7,885 nucleotides of DNA from an uncultured Endomicrobiia bacterium (GTDB taxonomy: Bacteria > Elusimicrobiota > Endomicrobiia > Endomicrobiales > Endomicrobiaceae), in NCBI GenBank assembly GCA_905236115.1, contig CAJOOL010000100.1:1-7885 (forward strand). Reading direction: 5' to 3'. Position 1 is the first letter of the stretch; each line of letters opens with the position of its first letter. A model generated the notes under the pieces. It did no database searches. It was not told the DNA's origin and was given only the letters and a program-made list of their open reading frames with translations. Made by a program: the position numbers and the translations under genes. Below, piece after piece: positions 1 to 5,934 of the stretch.

Positions 1-265
1 GGCTGAAAGGCGAAAAAATGAATTTTTTAATATAGATATAAAAAACAAATACCGAAACGCCCAGCAGCAAAATAACCAGAAAAACAAATATCGTGAAATT
101 TACGTTATCGGAAATTACCGTCTTATTGAAATGTTCCGTAAAAAGAAAAGTGTCGCTTTCCATACAGAAATATAAAAAGCCGTAAAGCAGCAACAGCCAA
201 ACAAAAATAATAAATACACCGAGCGAAAAAGCAAATATCAAATGTTTAAATATAATTTTGTTCAT
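1..265 (-). CDS. Partial membrane protein with two N-terminal membrane segments; C-terminus beyond window
   Basis: An open frame of 88 codons starts with ATG at 265-263 and runs off the left edge without a stop. The ATG overlaps the TGA of deoC (shared ATGA), so translation is probably coupled; I see no clear Shine-Dalgarno of its own. The visible protein has a hydrophobic segment at about residues 9-33, a short polar loop at about 34-56 (ESDTFLFTEHFNKTVISDN) and a second hydrophobic segment at about 57-79, followed by a basic stretch (YIKKFIF). Two membrane segments around a short extracytoplasmic loop followed by a basic junction resemble the input end of a sensor histidine kinase or chemoreceptor. 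That is inference, since no catalytic domain is visible. It could equally be a small two-pass membrane protein of unknown role. Confidence 0.72.
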   Translation of the reverse strand, partial: MNKIIFKHLIFAFSLGVFIIFVWLLLLYGFLYFCMESDTFLFTEHFNKTVISDNVNFTIFVFLVILLLGVSVFVFYIYIKKFIFSPFS

Positions 266-909
266 TGTTGTAAAATTATTTGTAAAGATTTTGATGTTCC
301 AAGCCTGTTTGCTCCGGAACGAACAAGCTCTTCTGCCTGTTCATAAGATGAAATCCCGCCGGAGGCCTTTATTCTGACATCATTTTTTAATATTTTTTTG
401 AAGAATTTTATATCTTCAGTCTTTGCCCCGGAAGGTGCAAAACCGGTAGATGTTTTTAAAAAATCAACTTTTTTATCCAAAATTATTTTTGCGATTTTTG
501 CTTTTTCTTCTTCATCCAAATATGCAGTTTCAACAATTATTTTCAAAACTTTGCCGTCGGTAACTCTCCTTAGCAGAGAAATTTCTTTTTCTATATAGTT
601 AAAATTTTTAGATTTCAATGCCGAAATATTTATTACTGCATCGGTTTCATCAGCACCGTTTTTTATACTCTGTTTGGCTTCTATCATTTTTGATATACTG
701 TCATTAAAACCTAACGGAAATCCTATAACGGTACAAATTTTAACGCCTGTTCCCGATAAAGCTTCCTTACATCTTTTTACCATAAAAGGCGGTACGCATA
801 CGGAATAAAAACCGTATTCGGCCGCCTGCTCGCATAAATTTTTATAATCGCCGTATACGGCATTCGGCTTCAATAAAGTATGATCAATTATTGACGAAAA
901 ATTTACCAT
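262..909 (-). CDS. deoC: Deoxyribose-phosphate aldolase
   Basis: This class I aldolase cleaves 2-deoxy-D-ribose 5-phosphate to glyceraldehyde 3-phosphate and acetaldehyde in deoxynucleoside catabolism, in the cytoplasm. The 215-residue protein matches the short bacterial DeoC length and should form one TIM barrel. Visible family motifs are IDHTLLKP (8-15), the acidic ADETDAVINI stretch with Asp90, the Schiff-base lysine Lys152 in LKTSTGF, and the second active-site lysine Lys181 in RIKASGGI. The ATG at 909 lies inside the end of the upstream DUF4139 gene (7-nt overlap), with an AAGG about 10 nt before it. The stop overlaps the ATG of the downstream membrane protein. It is therefore the middle gene of a coupled three-gene unit. 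All catalytic residues are present, so activity is expected. Confidence 0.96.
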   Translation of the reverse strand: MVNFSSIIDHTLLKPNAVYGDYKNLCEQAAEYGFYSVCVPPFMVKRCKEALSGTGVKICTVIGFPLGFNDSISKMIEAKQSIKNGADETDAVINISALKSKNFNYIEKEISLLRRVTDGKVLKIIVETAYLDEEEKAKIAKIILDKKVDFLKTSTGFAPSGAKTEDIKFFKKILKNDVRIKASGGISSYEQAEELVRSGANRLGTSKSLQIILQQ

Positions 910-2255
910 GTATATTTTACCTTATATTCAACTTTCTTTTCGCCTTTTGCCGGAACTTCAACCGTAAAAACTACCGTATTGGAATCTTTCTTAACATACT
1001 TATCCGAATTTGAAAGAATTTTCCAGCTTGAACCGTAAATATGCTCCACAACATCCACTTTCACCGGTTCGCTTTTGGCGTTTTTCAGCTTTATTTCATA
1101 AGTTTCTTCGGTTTGTTTGGAATTGCTGCTTCTTACAACATTTTTTCTTGTCCTTTCGGCAGTTACATCAAAAGCATTGCCTATTTTTAAAACAATATCG
1201 GCATTTTCCGGCGTATGCTCTATTCTGTCTTCGCCGACAAATTCCAGCGAATCCCCGTCATTTTTAAATACTCTTACTTTTCCTTTCGGAAGAGGCATAC
1301 CGAGATTGGATTTTTTATCGTTTTTTAAATTCAAAGTAACTTCCACTTTACTGTTGCTGCCGCCCTTAAAAGTATATTTTTTCTCAACGGGAACTTTCTG
1401 TGCCGAGGTAAGCTCTATCTGTTTATTTTCATTATTCTTTAAAGTGGTTTTTCTTGATAATTTATAAATATGATATTCAAAAAAAGATTCTTCTGCAAAA
1501 GAAGCCTCAACTGCGTCTTCGGCAACGGCCATATTTTTTGCCATCATAAGCCTCGGTGCTGCTCCCGTTGCTCTTACGGTATTTACATCGCCTGCCACCA
1601 GTTTCAAATTGGCATTTTTATATGAAGTACCCGACATATTGTTTATGGTTACCCATGCATTTAAATCTATACTTTTATCGTTTTTATCAAGCACCGCCAC
1701 ATAGTCGGAATTCCACGAAAAACCGGAAGTTTTATAGAAAAGTTCCAGCTTCTTTTTCCCCTCAACTTTGCTGTTGATTTGCCATGACAGCGTCGGCTTC
1801 AACATCAGTCCTTCGGGAACTTTCGGCAGAGAAATTTCACCGCTTGGATTGATAATTATCTTATCATTTTGAGATTTTATTATTACACCGCCGTCAACCG
1901 CCAAAAGTTTCCCCGATATCTGCTCTTTTTTGGAGTTCGGCAGAATTCTGTCTACGATAATATCTTCACCGATATATTTTTGCAGAAGTTTGCTGCTGTT
2001 GACTAAATCAAAATCATAATTCTGTTCAAATATTGAAATTTTGTCCGCATCGGAAAGGAATTTCGGCAGAACGCTTGTAGCATCTATTTTAGAAGCTACA
2101 TCGTCTATTTCTATTCTCTGATTACCCTTTTTTATGTCAAATTCTTTTGTATCTCTGACGAGAGCAAAATCGTTATTGTAGATTGTTACCGAAGCCGAAT
2201 AACTTAATACCGGCAGAAAAATAAAAAGTGCCGAAATAAATAATGTTTTTTTCAA
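903..2255 (-). CDS. Secreted DUF4139 domain-containing protein
   Basis: The 450-residue protein begins with a Sec-type signal peptide (MKK, hydrophobic core about 4-18, likely cleavage near SYSA-S at 20-22), so it is exported. The N-terminal VTIYNNDFALVRDT (23-36) and the central stretch FYKTSGFSWNSDYVAVLD (173-190) followed by LNAWVTINNMSG (198-209) are typical of DUF4139 proteins, whose biochemical function is unknown to me. An Ala/Glu-rich linker (about 238-258) separates this from a beta-rich C-terminal half that ends in a YKVKYTW strand. No transmembrane helix other than the signal is seen. The start is TTG at 2255-2253, chosen because it directly begins the signal peptide and follows a GGGGGA about 8 nt upstream; no in-frame ATG fits. 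It is the first gene of a unit with deoC and a membrane protein. No role connecting it to deoC is evident. Confidence 0.88.
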   Translation of the reverse strand: MKKTLFISALFIFLPVLSYSASVTIYNNDFALVRDTKEFDIKKGNQRIEIDDVASKIDATSVLPKFLSDADKISIFEQNYDFDLVNSSKLLQKYIGEDIIVDRILPNSKKEQISGKLLAVDGGVIIKSQNDKIIINPSGEISLPKVPEGLMLKPTLSWQINSKVEGKKKLELFYKTSGFSWNSDYVAVLDKNDKSIDLNAWVTINNMSGTSYKNANLKLVAGDVNTVRATGAAPRLMMAKNMAVAEDAVEASFAEESFFEYHIYKLSRKTTLKNNENKQIELTSAQKVPVEKKYTFKGGSNSKVEVTLNLKNDKKSNLGMPLPKGKVRVFKNDGDSLEFVGEDRIEHTPENADIVLKIGNAFDVTAERTRKNVVRSSNSKQTEETYEIKLKNAKSEPVKVDVVEHIYGSSWKILSNSDKYVKKDSNTVVFTVEVPAKGEKKVEYKVKYTW

Positions 2256-2286
2256 TGTCTTTTCCCCCAGTTTAATTTTTAGTTTA

Positions 2287-2349
2287 GCTGAACAGTTGAA
2301 CGAGCTTCGCTCCGTTGAAAAACTGTTTTCAACTCTTCAACCTTTCAAT
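2287..2349. repeat. Intergenic octamer repeat with small hairpin, rpiB 3' end (copy A)
   Basis: Read on the plus strand, two octamers GCTGAACA and GTTGAACG (2287-2302) are followed by a hairpin core GAGC-TTC-GCTC (2302-2312). Then, in inverted sense, come TTTTCAAC, TCTTCAAC and CTTTCAAT (2326-2349), each 8 nt apart. Longer arms AACAGTT (2291-2297) and AACTGTT (2321-2327) are exact reverse complements around the core. The array overlaps the last seven codons and stop of rpiB. The first 25 nt match 21 of 25 positions at 3416-3440. It could act as a weak transcript end for rpiB, but I see no U-tract. Confidence 0.7.
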
Positions 2350-2772
2350 CTCAGTAATCTTATCTATTCTTTTCTGATGTCTCTGCTCAAATTCCGTTTC
2401 AAGAAAAATCTTTATCCATAAACAAATATCATCCGCACTTGCAAACCTCGCACCGGCACATAAAACATTAGCATTATTATGCTGTGCAATAAGTTTGGCT
2501 GTTTCTTTGTTCCAGCATACTGCGGCTCTTACGCCTTTAACTTTATTGGCGGCAATAGACATTCCTATTCCCGTTCCGCATATCAAAATACCTTTATCCG
2601 CATTTTTTAAAGCGACGTCTTTTGCCACTTTCAAAGCAAAATCCGGATAATCGCAGCTGTCTTTGGAAAATGTTCCGTAATCGGTAACTTCATTTCCCAA
2701 AGACTTTACAAAATTTATGATTTTATCTTTTATTTCTATTCCGGCATGGTCGCAGCCGAAAGCGATTTTCAT
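2329..2772 (-). CDS. rpiB: Ribose-5-phosphate isomerase B
   Basis: RpiB interconverts ribose 5-phosphate and ribulose 5-phosphate in the non-oxidative pentose phosphate pathway. The 147-residue length is that of the RpiB/LacAB family. Visible motifs are IAFGCDHAG (3-11, with His9), the catalytic Cys65 in ILICGTGIGMS (62-72), QHNNANVLCAGAR (97-109) with His98 and Arg109, and the C-terminal RHQKRIDKI (131-139). The ATG at 2772 has AAGG 8 nt upstream, within the 14-nt gap after pduL, so the two genes are co-transcribed. The last seven codons (EIERLKS) and the TGA lie in an octamer repeat array, so the C-terminal tail after the RIDKI helix may be repeat-derived. Allose 6-phosphate isomerases share this fold, so an additional substrate cannot be excluded. 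Confidence 0.95.
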   Translation of the reverse strand: MKIAFGCDHAGIEIKDKIINFVKSLGNEVTDYGTFSKDSCDYPDFALKVAKDVALKNADKGILICGTGIGMSIAANKVKGVRAAVCWNKETAKLIAQHNNANVLCAGARFASADDICLWIKIFLETEFEQRHQKRIDKITEIERLKS

Positions 2773-2786
2773 ATTTTAAACCTTAA

Positions 2787-3371
2787 TTATAATAAAAATA
2801 ATTTATCGCCGTTTTTTACTCCTGCGGCATTGGCTTCTTCCATATCCAAATGACATTCCAAAGCCATCTTATCGCTTACTCTTGCTATAACATTATCAAA
2901 AACAAGGCCTCTTTCACCCTCTGTCTTCAGTTTCAAAACATCGCCGTTTTTTACTCCGTAAAATTCGGCATCTTTTGTTGTAAAATGGATATGTCTTTTT
3001 GCAACTATGCAGCCCTCTTTCAAATCAATGCTTCCCGCAGGACCAATAACTTTAACAGGCTCGGAACCCGCCAAATCACCGGAAAGTCTTATGCAAACAT
3101 TTACGCCCAGTCTTATGGCATCGGTTACAAAAATTTCAACCTGCGTCTGTTTTCTCAAAGGTCCCAAAACTCTTACTTTTTCTATTGCTCTTTTCGGGCC
3201 TTGTATTGTAACTGTTTCGTCACACGCATGTTCGCCGGGCTGAACCAAATCTTTTGTTTTCGTTAAAGTATGACCTTTACCGAATAATACTTCCATATCC
3301 GCCTGTGACAAATGTATATGTCTGTTGGAAACATTTGTTAATATAGGAAATTTACTTCTGTTTTCGTTCAT
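2787..3371 (-). CDS. pduL: Phosphate propanoyltransferase / PduL-type phosphotransacylase
   Basis: PduL converts acyl-CoA plus phosphate to acyl-phosphate plus CoA, standing in for Pta in many anaerobes. The 194-residue protein shows two PduL beta-barrel halves. The metal-binding histidines are visible as NRHIHLS (16-22; His18, His20), KRHIHF (125-130; His127, His129) and ECHLDMEEANAAG (172-184; His174). I chose the ATG at 3371 because GGAG lies 6 nt before it; an in-frame ATG at 3383 would add four residues but has no Shine-Dalgarno. Only about ten residues precede the first conserved strand, so there is no room for the encapsulation peptide of microcompartment PduL, and none of the window's genes is a shell protein. 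A cytosolic role in acetate or propionate production is inferred. It is followed 14 nt later by rpiB. Confidence 0.93.
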   Translation of the reverse strand: MNENRSKFPILTNVSNRHIHLSQADMEVLFGKGHTLTKTKDLVQPGEHACDETVTIQGPKRAIEKVRVLGPLRKQTQVEIFVTDAIRLGVNVCIRLSGDLAGSEPVKVIGPAGSIDLKEGCIVAKRHIHFTTKDAEFYGVKNGDVLKLKTEGERGLVFDNVIARVSDKMALECHLDMEEANAAGVKNGDKLFLL

Positions 3372-3415
3372 TTTTTTCTCCATTCAAATAACTTAATAAT
3401 TAACCTGTCCAAACA

Positions 3416-3486
3416 GCCGAACACTTGAACTAGCCTCGCTAAATCCTTTCAACTTCAACTCCTGTTCAACTATTCAACTTTTCAAC
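3416..3486. repeat. Intergenic octamer array with hairpin core, tpiA-pduL gap (copy B)
   Basis: On the plus strand GCCGAACA and CTTGAACT (3416-3431) precede a mini-hairpin AGC-CTC-GCT (3432-3440). Opposite-sense units follow: CTTTCAAC (3446-3453), a shortened TTCAAC (3454-3459), TGTTCAAC (3463-3470), TATTCAAC (3471-3478) and TTTTCAAC (3479-3486). The last three are in exact 8-nt phase. The left part is a diverged copy of 2287-2311 (21 of 25 identical). The whole is an imperfect palindrome of octamers lying between tpiA and pduL, probably in the 5' leader of pduL-rpiB or the 3' end of tpiA. Confidence 0.75.
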
Positions 3487-3488
3487 AA

Positions 3489-3515
3489 GCAAACACACTG
3501 TGTGTGTTTATTTGC
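3489..3515 (-). terminator. Hairpin across the tpiA stop codon, possible terminator
   Basis: AAACACAC (3491-3498) and GTGTGTTT (3502-3509) are perfect reverse complements around a 3-nt loop, and GCAAA/TTTGC (3489-3493, 3511-3515) offer alternative outer pairing. The stem includes the TAA of tpiA. In the transcript sense no run of T follows it, so termination is uncertain; it may instead protect the 3' end or pause polymerase. Confidence 0.4.
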
Positions 3516-4260
3516 CGTATTTTACCAATGCTTCAAAATCTTCCGCTTTCAAACTTGCTCCGCCGACAAGACCGCCGTCAATATCTTCTTTCTTCATAAG
3601 TTCGCTTACATTAGAAGGTTTTACCGAACCGCCGTAAAGAATTCTGGTATTATCTGCAGCACTGCCGTACATTTCACCGTAAACTTTTCTAATAAAAGCA
3701 TGAACTTCCTGTGCCTGATCCGGAGTTGCCGTCTTTCCGGTTCCTATTGCCCAGACAGGTTCATAAGCTATTACAACTTTTTCGGCTTCTTCTTTAGACA
3801 AATCTTTTATTCCCTCTCTGACTTGAGCTTCAATTACTTTAAAAGTAACATTATCTTCTCTTTCTTTTAAAGTTTCGCCTACGCATACTACGGGGATCAA
3901 ACCTGCTTTCAATGCCGCTTTAATTTTTTTGTTTACGGTTTCGTTTGTTTCTCCGAAATACTGTCTTCTTTCGGAATGACCGATAATAACATAAGAACAT
4001 CCTGCATCAACTATCATATTGGCGGCTACTTCCCCGGTAAAAGCACCTTTATCTTCCCAAAACAAATCCTGTGCACCGACATTTATATTGGAACCTTTAA
4101 CTTCATTTGCTACGGGATAAAGTGCCGTAAATACGGGACAGAGCAAAACATCCACATCTTTAACACCGGCAATTTTTCCTTTCAATTCCTTTACCATAGC
4201 AACAGCTTCAGGTATGGTTTTGTTCATTTTCCAGTTTCCTGCCATCAAAGGTTTTCTCAT
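3508..4260 (-). CDS. tpiA: Triosephosphate isomerase
   Basis: TpiA interconverts dihydroxyacetone phosphate and glyceraldehyde 3-phosphate in glycolysis and gluconeogenesis. The 250-residue protein has the usual length and all active-site parts: GNWKMN with Asn9 and Lys11, the catalytic His95 in IIGHSERR (92-99), the catalytic Glu167 in AYEPVWAIGTG (165-175) that also begins the mobile lid loop, and the phosphate-binding LYGGSVKPSN (208-217) and GGLVGGASL (229-237). The ATG at 4260 follows AAGGAG about 10 nt upstream. It stands alone, 207 nt after the apt stop and 136 nt before pduL, each spacer holding octamer repeats. A sigma-70-like promoter at 4407-4435 would give it a leader of about 140 nt. 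The glyceraldehyde 3-phosphate made by DeoC would enter glycolysis at this level. Confidence 0.97.
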   Translation of the reverse strand: MRKPLMAGNWKMNKTIPEAVAMVKELKGKIAGVKDVDVLLCPVFTALYPVANEVKGSNINVGAQDLFWEDKGAFTGEVAANMIVDAGCSYVIIGHSERRQYFGETNETVNKKIKAALKAGLIPVVCVGETLKEREDNVTFKVIEAQVREGIKDLSKEEAEKVVIAYEPVWAIGTGKTATPDQAQEVHAFIRKVYGEMYGSAADNTRILYGGSVKPSNVSELMKKEDIDGGLVGGASLKAEDFEALVKYGK

Positions 4261-4336
4261 TTTTGATTTTCTCCTTAAAATTTTAAAATTATATTTATTT
4301 TGTTTTTTATTTATTATTAAAAACCGCTTTTTATCA

Positions 4337-4355
4337 AAAATTGCTATGCAATTTT
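4337..4355. repeat. Perfect 8-bp mini-hairpin upstream of tpiA
   Basis: AAAATTGC (4337-4344) and GCAATTTT (4348-4355) pair perfectly around the loop TAT. In the transcript sense it would sit in the tpiA 5' leader, followed by TTTTT, so it could form a short intrinsic terminator or attenuator. It shares the pattern GC-NNN-GC at the loop with hairpins in other spacers of this window. Confidence 0.55.
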
Positions 4356-4365
4356 CACAACAAAT

Positions 4366-4397
4366 CTTTCAACTTTTCAACTATTCAACTATTAAAC
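4366..4397. repeat. Four octamers in tandem in the apt-tpiA gap
   Basis: CTTTCAAC, TTTTCAAC, TATTCAAC and TATTAAAC follow each other without gaps at exact 8-nt spacing. The unit is the same as in the spacers at 2326-2349 and 3446-3486 and has the same orientation. If the promoter at 4407-4435 is real, the array is transcribed as part of the tpiA leader. Confidence 0.75.
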
Positions 4398-4406
4398 ACA
4401 CTTTAA

Positions 4407-4435
4407 ATGATACAATATTTGAAAACAAAGTGCAA
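4407..4435 (-). promoter_or_regulatory. Candidate sigma-70 promoter for tpiA
   Basis: On the minus strand TTGCAC (4435-4430) and TATCAT (4412-4407) are separated by 17 nt. The -10 matches the consensus at five of six positions and the -35 at three of six. It lies after the apt stop and would start a transcript near 4400, giving tpiA a leader of about 140 nt that contains the octamer array and mini-hairpin. Confidence 0.45.
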
Positions 4436-4466
4436 AAAACGCTAAGCTCTCAAATACATATTTTTA

Positions 4467-4991
4467 TTATATATCGGCTATTGAATAATAATCAACATCT
4501 TTTAATTTTTCTTTTCCGTTAAGAAATTTCAGCTCTATGACAAACGCACATCCGGCAACATTTCCCTTTAATTTTTTTATCAGCTGCACTGCGGCATTCA
4601 TCGTTCCGCCCGTCGCAAGCAAATCATCCGCCAAAAGAACATTATCGTTTTCGTTAACCGCGTCAGTATGTATTTCTATTGAAGCCGTTCCGTATTCCAG
4701 CTGATAATCCGTTGAGATTTTTTTATAAGGAAGTTTCCCTTTTTTTCTTATCGGAACAAAAGGAACATTTAATTTCTGAGCCAGTGAAATACCAAAAATA
4801 AATCCTCTGGATTCCAAGCCTGCCACTTTCGTTATATTTTTGTCTTTAAAATGTCCGGCTAAATCTTCAATAATTTCATTATATAATTTTATATCCGCAA
4901 GAACAGGGGTAATATCTTTAAATATCACTCCTTTTTGAGGAAAATCCACAACATCTCTGACGGTCTTTAAAATTTTATCTTTTAGTATCAA
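4467..4991 (-). CDS. apt: Adenine phosphoribosyltransferase
   Basis: Apt makes AMP from adenine and PRPP, a purine salvage step. The 174-residue length is normal for the family. Visible motifs are FPQKGVIFKDITPVL (17-31), LESRGFIFG (59-67), the loop IRKKGKLPYK (81-90) and the PRPP-binding VLLADDLLATGGT (118-130). The start is TTG at 4991-4989: AGGAG lies 6 nt before it, MILKDKI aligns with the family N-terminus, and no ATG is available. The TTG overlaps the TGA of the upstream sigma factor (TTGA), so the genes are translationally coupled. It ends in tandem TAA TAA. It is the last gene of the panD - sigma - apt unit. Nothing about the sequence suggests loss of activity. Confidence 0.95.
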   Translation of the reverse strand: MILKDKILKTVRDVVDFPQKGVIFKDITPVLADIKLYNEIIEDLAGHFKDKNITKVAGLESRGFIFGISLAQKLNVPFVPIRKKGKLPYKKISTDYQLEYGTASIEIHTDAVNENDNVLLADDLLATGGTMNAAVQLIKKLKGNVAGCAFVIELKFLNGKEKLKDVDYYSIADI

Positions 4992-5923
4992 TGTTTTCTC
5001 CTGTCGGAATATCTTCTGTTTTTTAATGCCGAACCAGTTTTTTGTCTTCTGTCATGCTGTGTTCCACGTTGGTCTAAAATAAGAGTATCTATAATATCGG
5101 GCGAAACATATTCCATTTTTACCAGAATAAATTTCAATCTCTGCAAAGCCTTAAATTCCAGCTGACGGACTCTTTCCTTAGATACGCCGAATTTTACACC
5201 TATATCTTCCAGAGAATAAGTCATGGAATTACCTATTCCGAACCTCATTTTTATAATTTCAGCTTCTCTTTCAGGCAACATATTTACGGCTCTTTGAACA
5301 TTGCCCGCCGTCCTTATAATCTCGGTAACGGATTCCGGAGTCTTGGTTAAACTGTCTTTAATGTTATCTTTTTTTAAGGAATCGGAATCTTCATAAACGA
5401 CAGCATCCAGCGATGAAATATTTTCAAACGAATTCAACGCATGGTTTACTTCATGTGCTTTATCCATGGGAAGTTTTATCTCTTTTGCTATCTGCTCTAC
5501 GGTAGGTTCTCTATTAAGTTTTGACATAAGAAAAATTTTAATTTTTTTCCATTTATTTATTATCTCATACATATAAGACGGAATTCTTATGGTCTTGGAA
5601 TTATCTTCTATGGATTTTCTGATATACTGTTCTATCCAGTAAGTTGCATAAGTTGAAAATTTTATATTTTTATCAGGATCGAATTTTTCAACGGCTTTCA
5701 TTAAACCGATATTACCGTCGGAAATCAAATCCATCAAATCAACACCTCTTCTGATGAACTTTTTGGCAATAGGTATCACTAAACAGTAATTCAGTTCCAC
5801 CATCCTTTCCATGGCTTTCTTATCTTTTTTCTTAATTTCTTTCCACAGTTTCTCCTGCTCGCCGTCCGATGCGGGCTTTATATTTCTTAGTTCAAAAAAA
5901 TATGACTGCAGCAAATCCGCCAT
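4988..5923 (-). CDS. RNA polymerase sigma factor, sigma-70 family (group 2-like) with basic C-terminal tail
   Basis: The 311-residue protein has sigma regions 1.2 (about 1-35), 2.1-2.4 (about 38-115; KFSTYATYWIEQYIRKSI at 88-105), 3 (REPTVEQIAKEI and after, 138-176), 4.1 (LPEREAEIIKMRFGIG, 216-231) and 4.2 (YSLEDIGVKFGVSKERVRQ, 236-254). It lacks region 1.1 and the non-conserved insert of large RpoD, so it is RpoS-sized. In region 2.4 the glutamine equivalent to E. coli RpoD Gln437 is kept (Gln99), but the Thr440 position is Arg102 and one of the paired tryptophans is Tyr95, which hints at altered -10 recognition. After region 4 comes a tail of about 40 residues rich in Arg/Lys, with DRR at 291-293 and 307-309. 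The ATG at 5923 has AGAGGG about 5 nt upstream. It lies 11 nt after panD and overlaps apt by 4 nt. Whether it is the primary or an alternative sigma cannot be told from this window. Confidence 0.93.
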   Translation of the reverse strand: MADLLQSYFFELRNIKPASDGEQEKLWKEIKKKDKKAMERMVELNYCLVIPIAKKFIRRGVDLMDLISDGNIGLMKAVEKFDPDKNIKFSTYATYWIEQYIRKSIEDNSKTIRIPSYMYEIINKWKKIKIFLMSKLNREPTVEQIAKEIKLPMDKAHEVNHALNSFENISSLDAVVYEDSDSLKKDNIKDSLTKTPESVTEIIRTAGNVQRAVNMLPEREAEIIKMRFGIGNSMTYSLEDIGVKFGVSKERVRQLEFKALQRLKFILVKMEYVSPDIIDTLILDQRGTQHDRRQKTGSALKNRRYSDRRKH

Positions 5924-5934
5924 AGCATCCCTCT

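Noticed and set aside
1117..1467. Plus-strand open frame inside the DUF4139 gene
   Set aside because: It is a Phe/Leu/Ser-rich antisense shadow with no ribosome site or recognisable motif, while the minus-strand frame has a signal peptide and domain motifs.
2850..3266. Plus-strand open frame of 138 codons opposite pduL
   Set aside because: The pduL frame on the other strand has all metal-binding motifs; the antisense frame has none and no promoter or ribosome site.
3416..3486. CRISPR-like array
   Set aside because: The units are only 8 nt, directly adjacent, without unique spacers, and there are no cas genes.
3502..3870. Plus-strand open frame opposite tpiA
   Set aside because: It is explained by the reverse complement of conserved tpiA codons; it starts inside the stop-codon hairpin and lacks a ribosome site.
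4214..4522. Plus-strand open frame across the apt-tpiA gap
   Set aside because: It spans the octamer array and parts of two real genes; its composition is that of spacer DNA and it has no motif.
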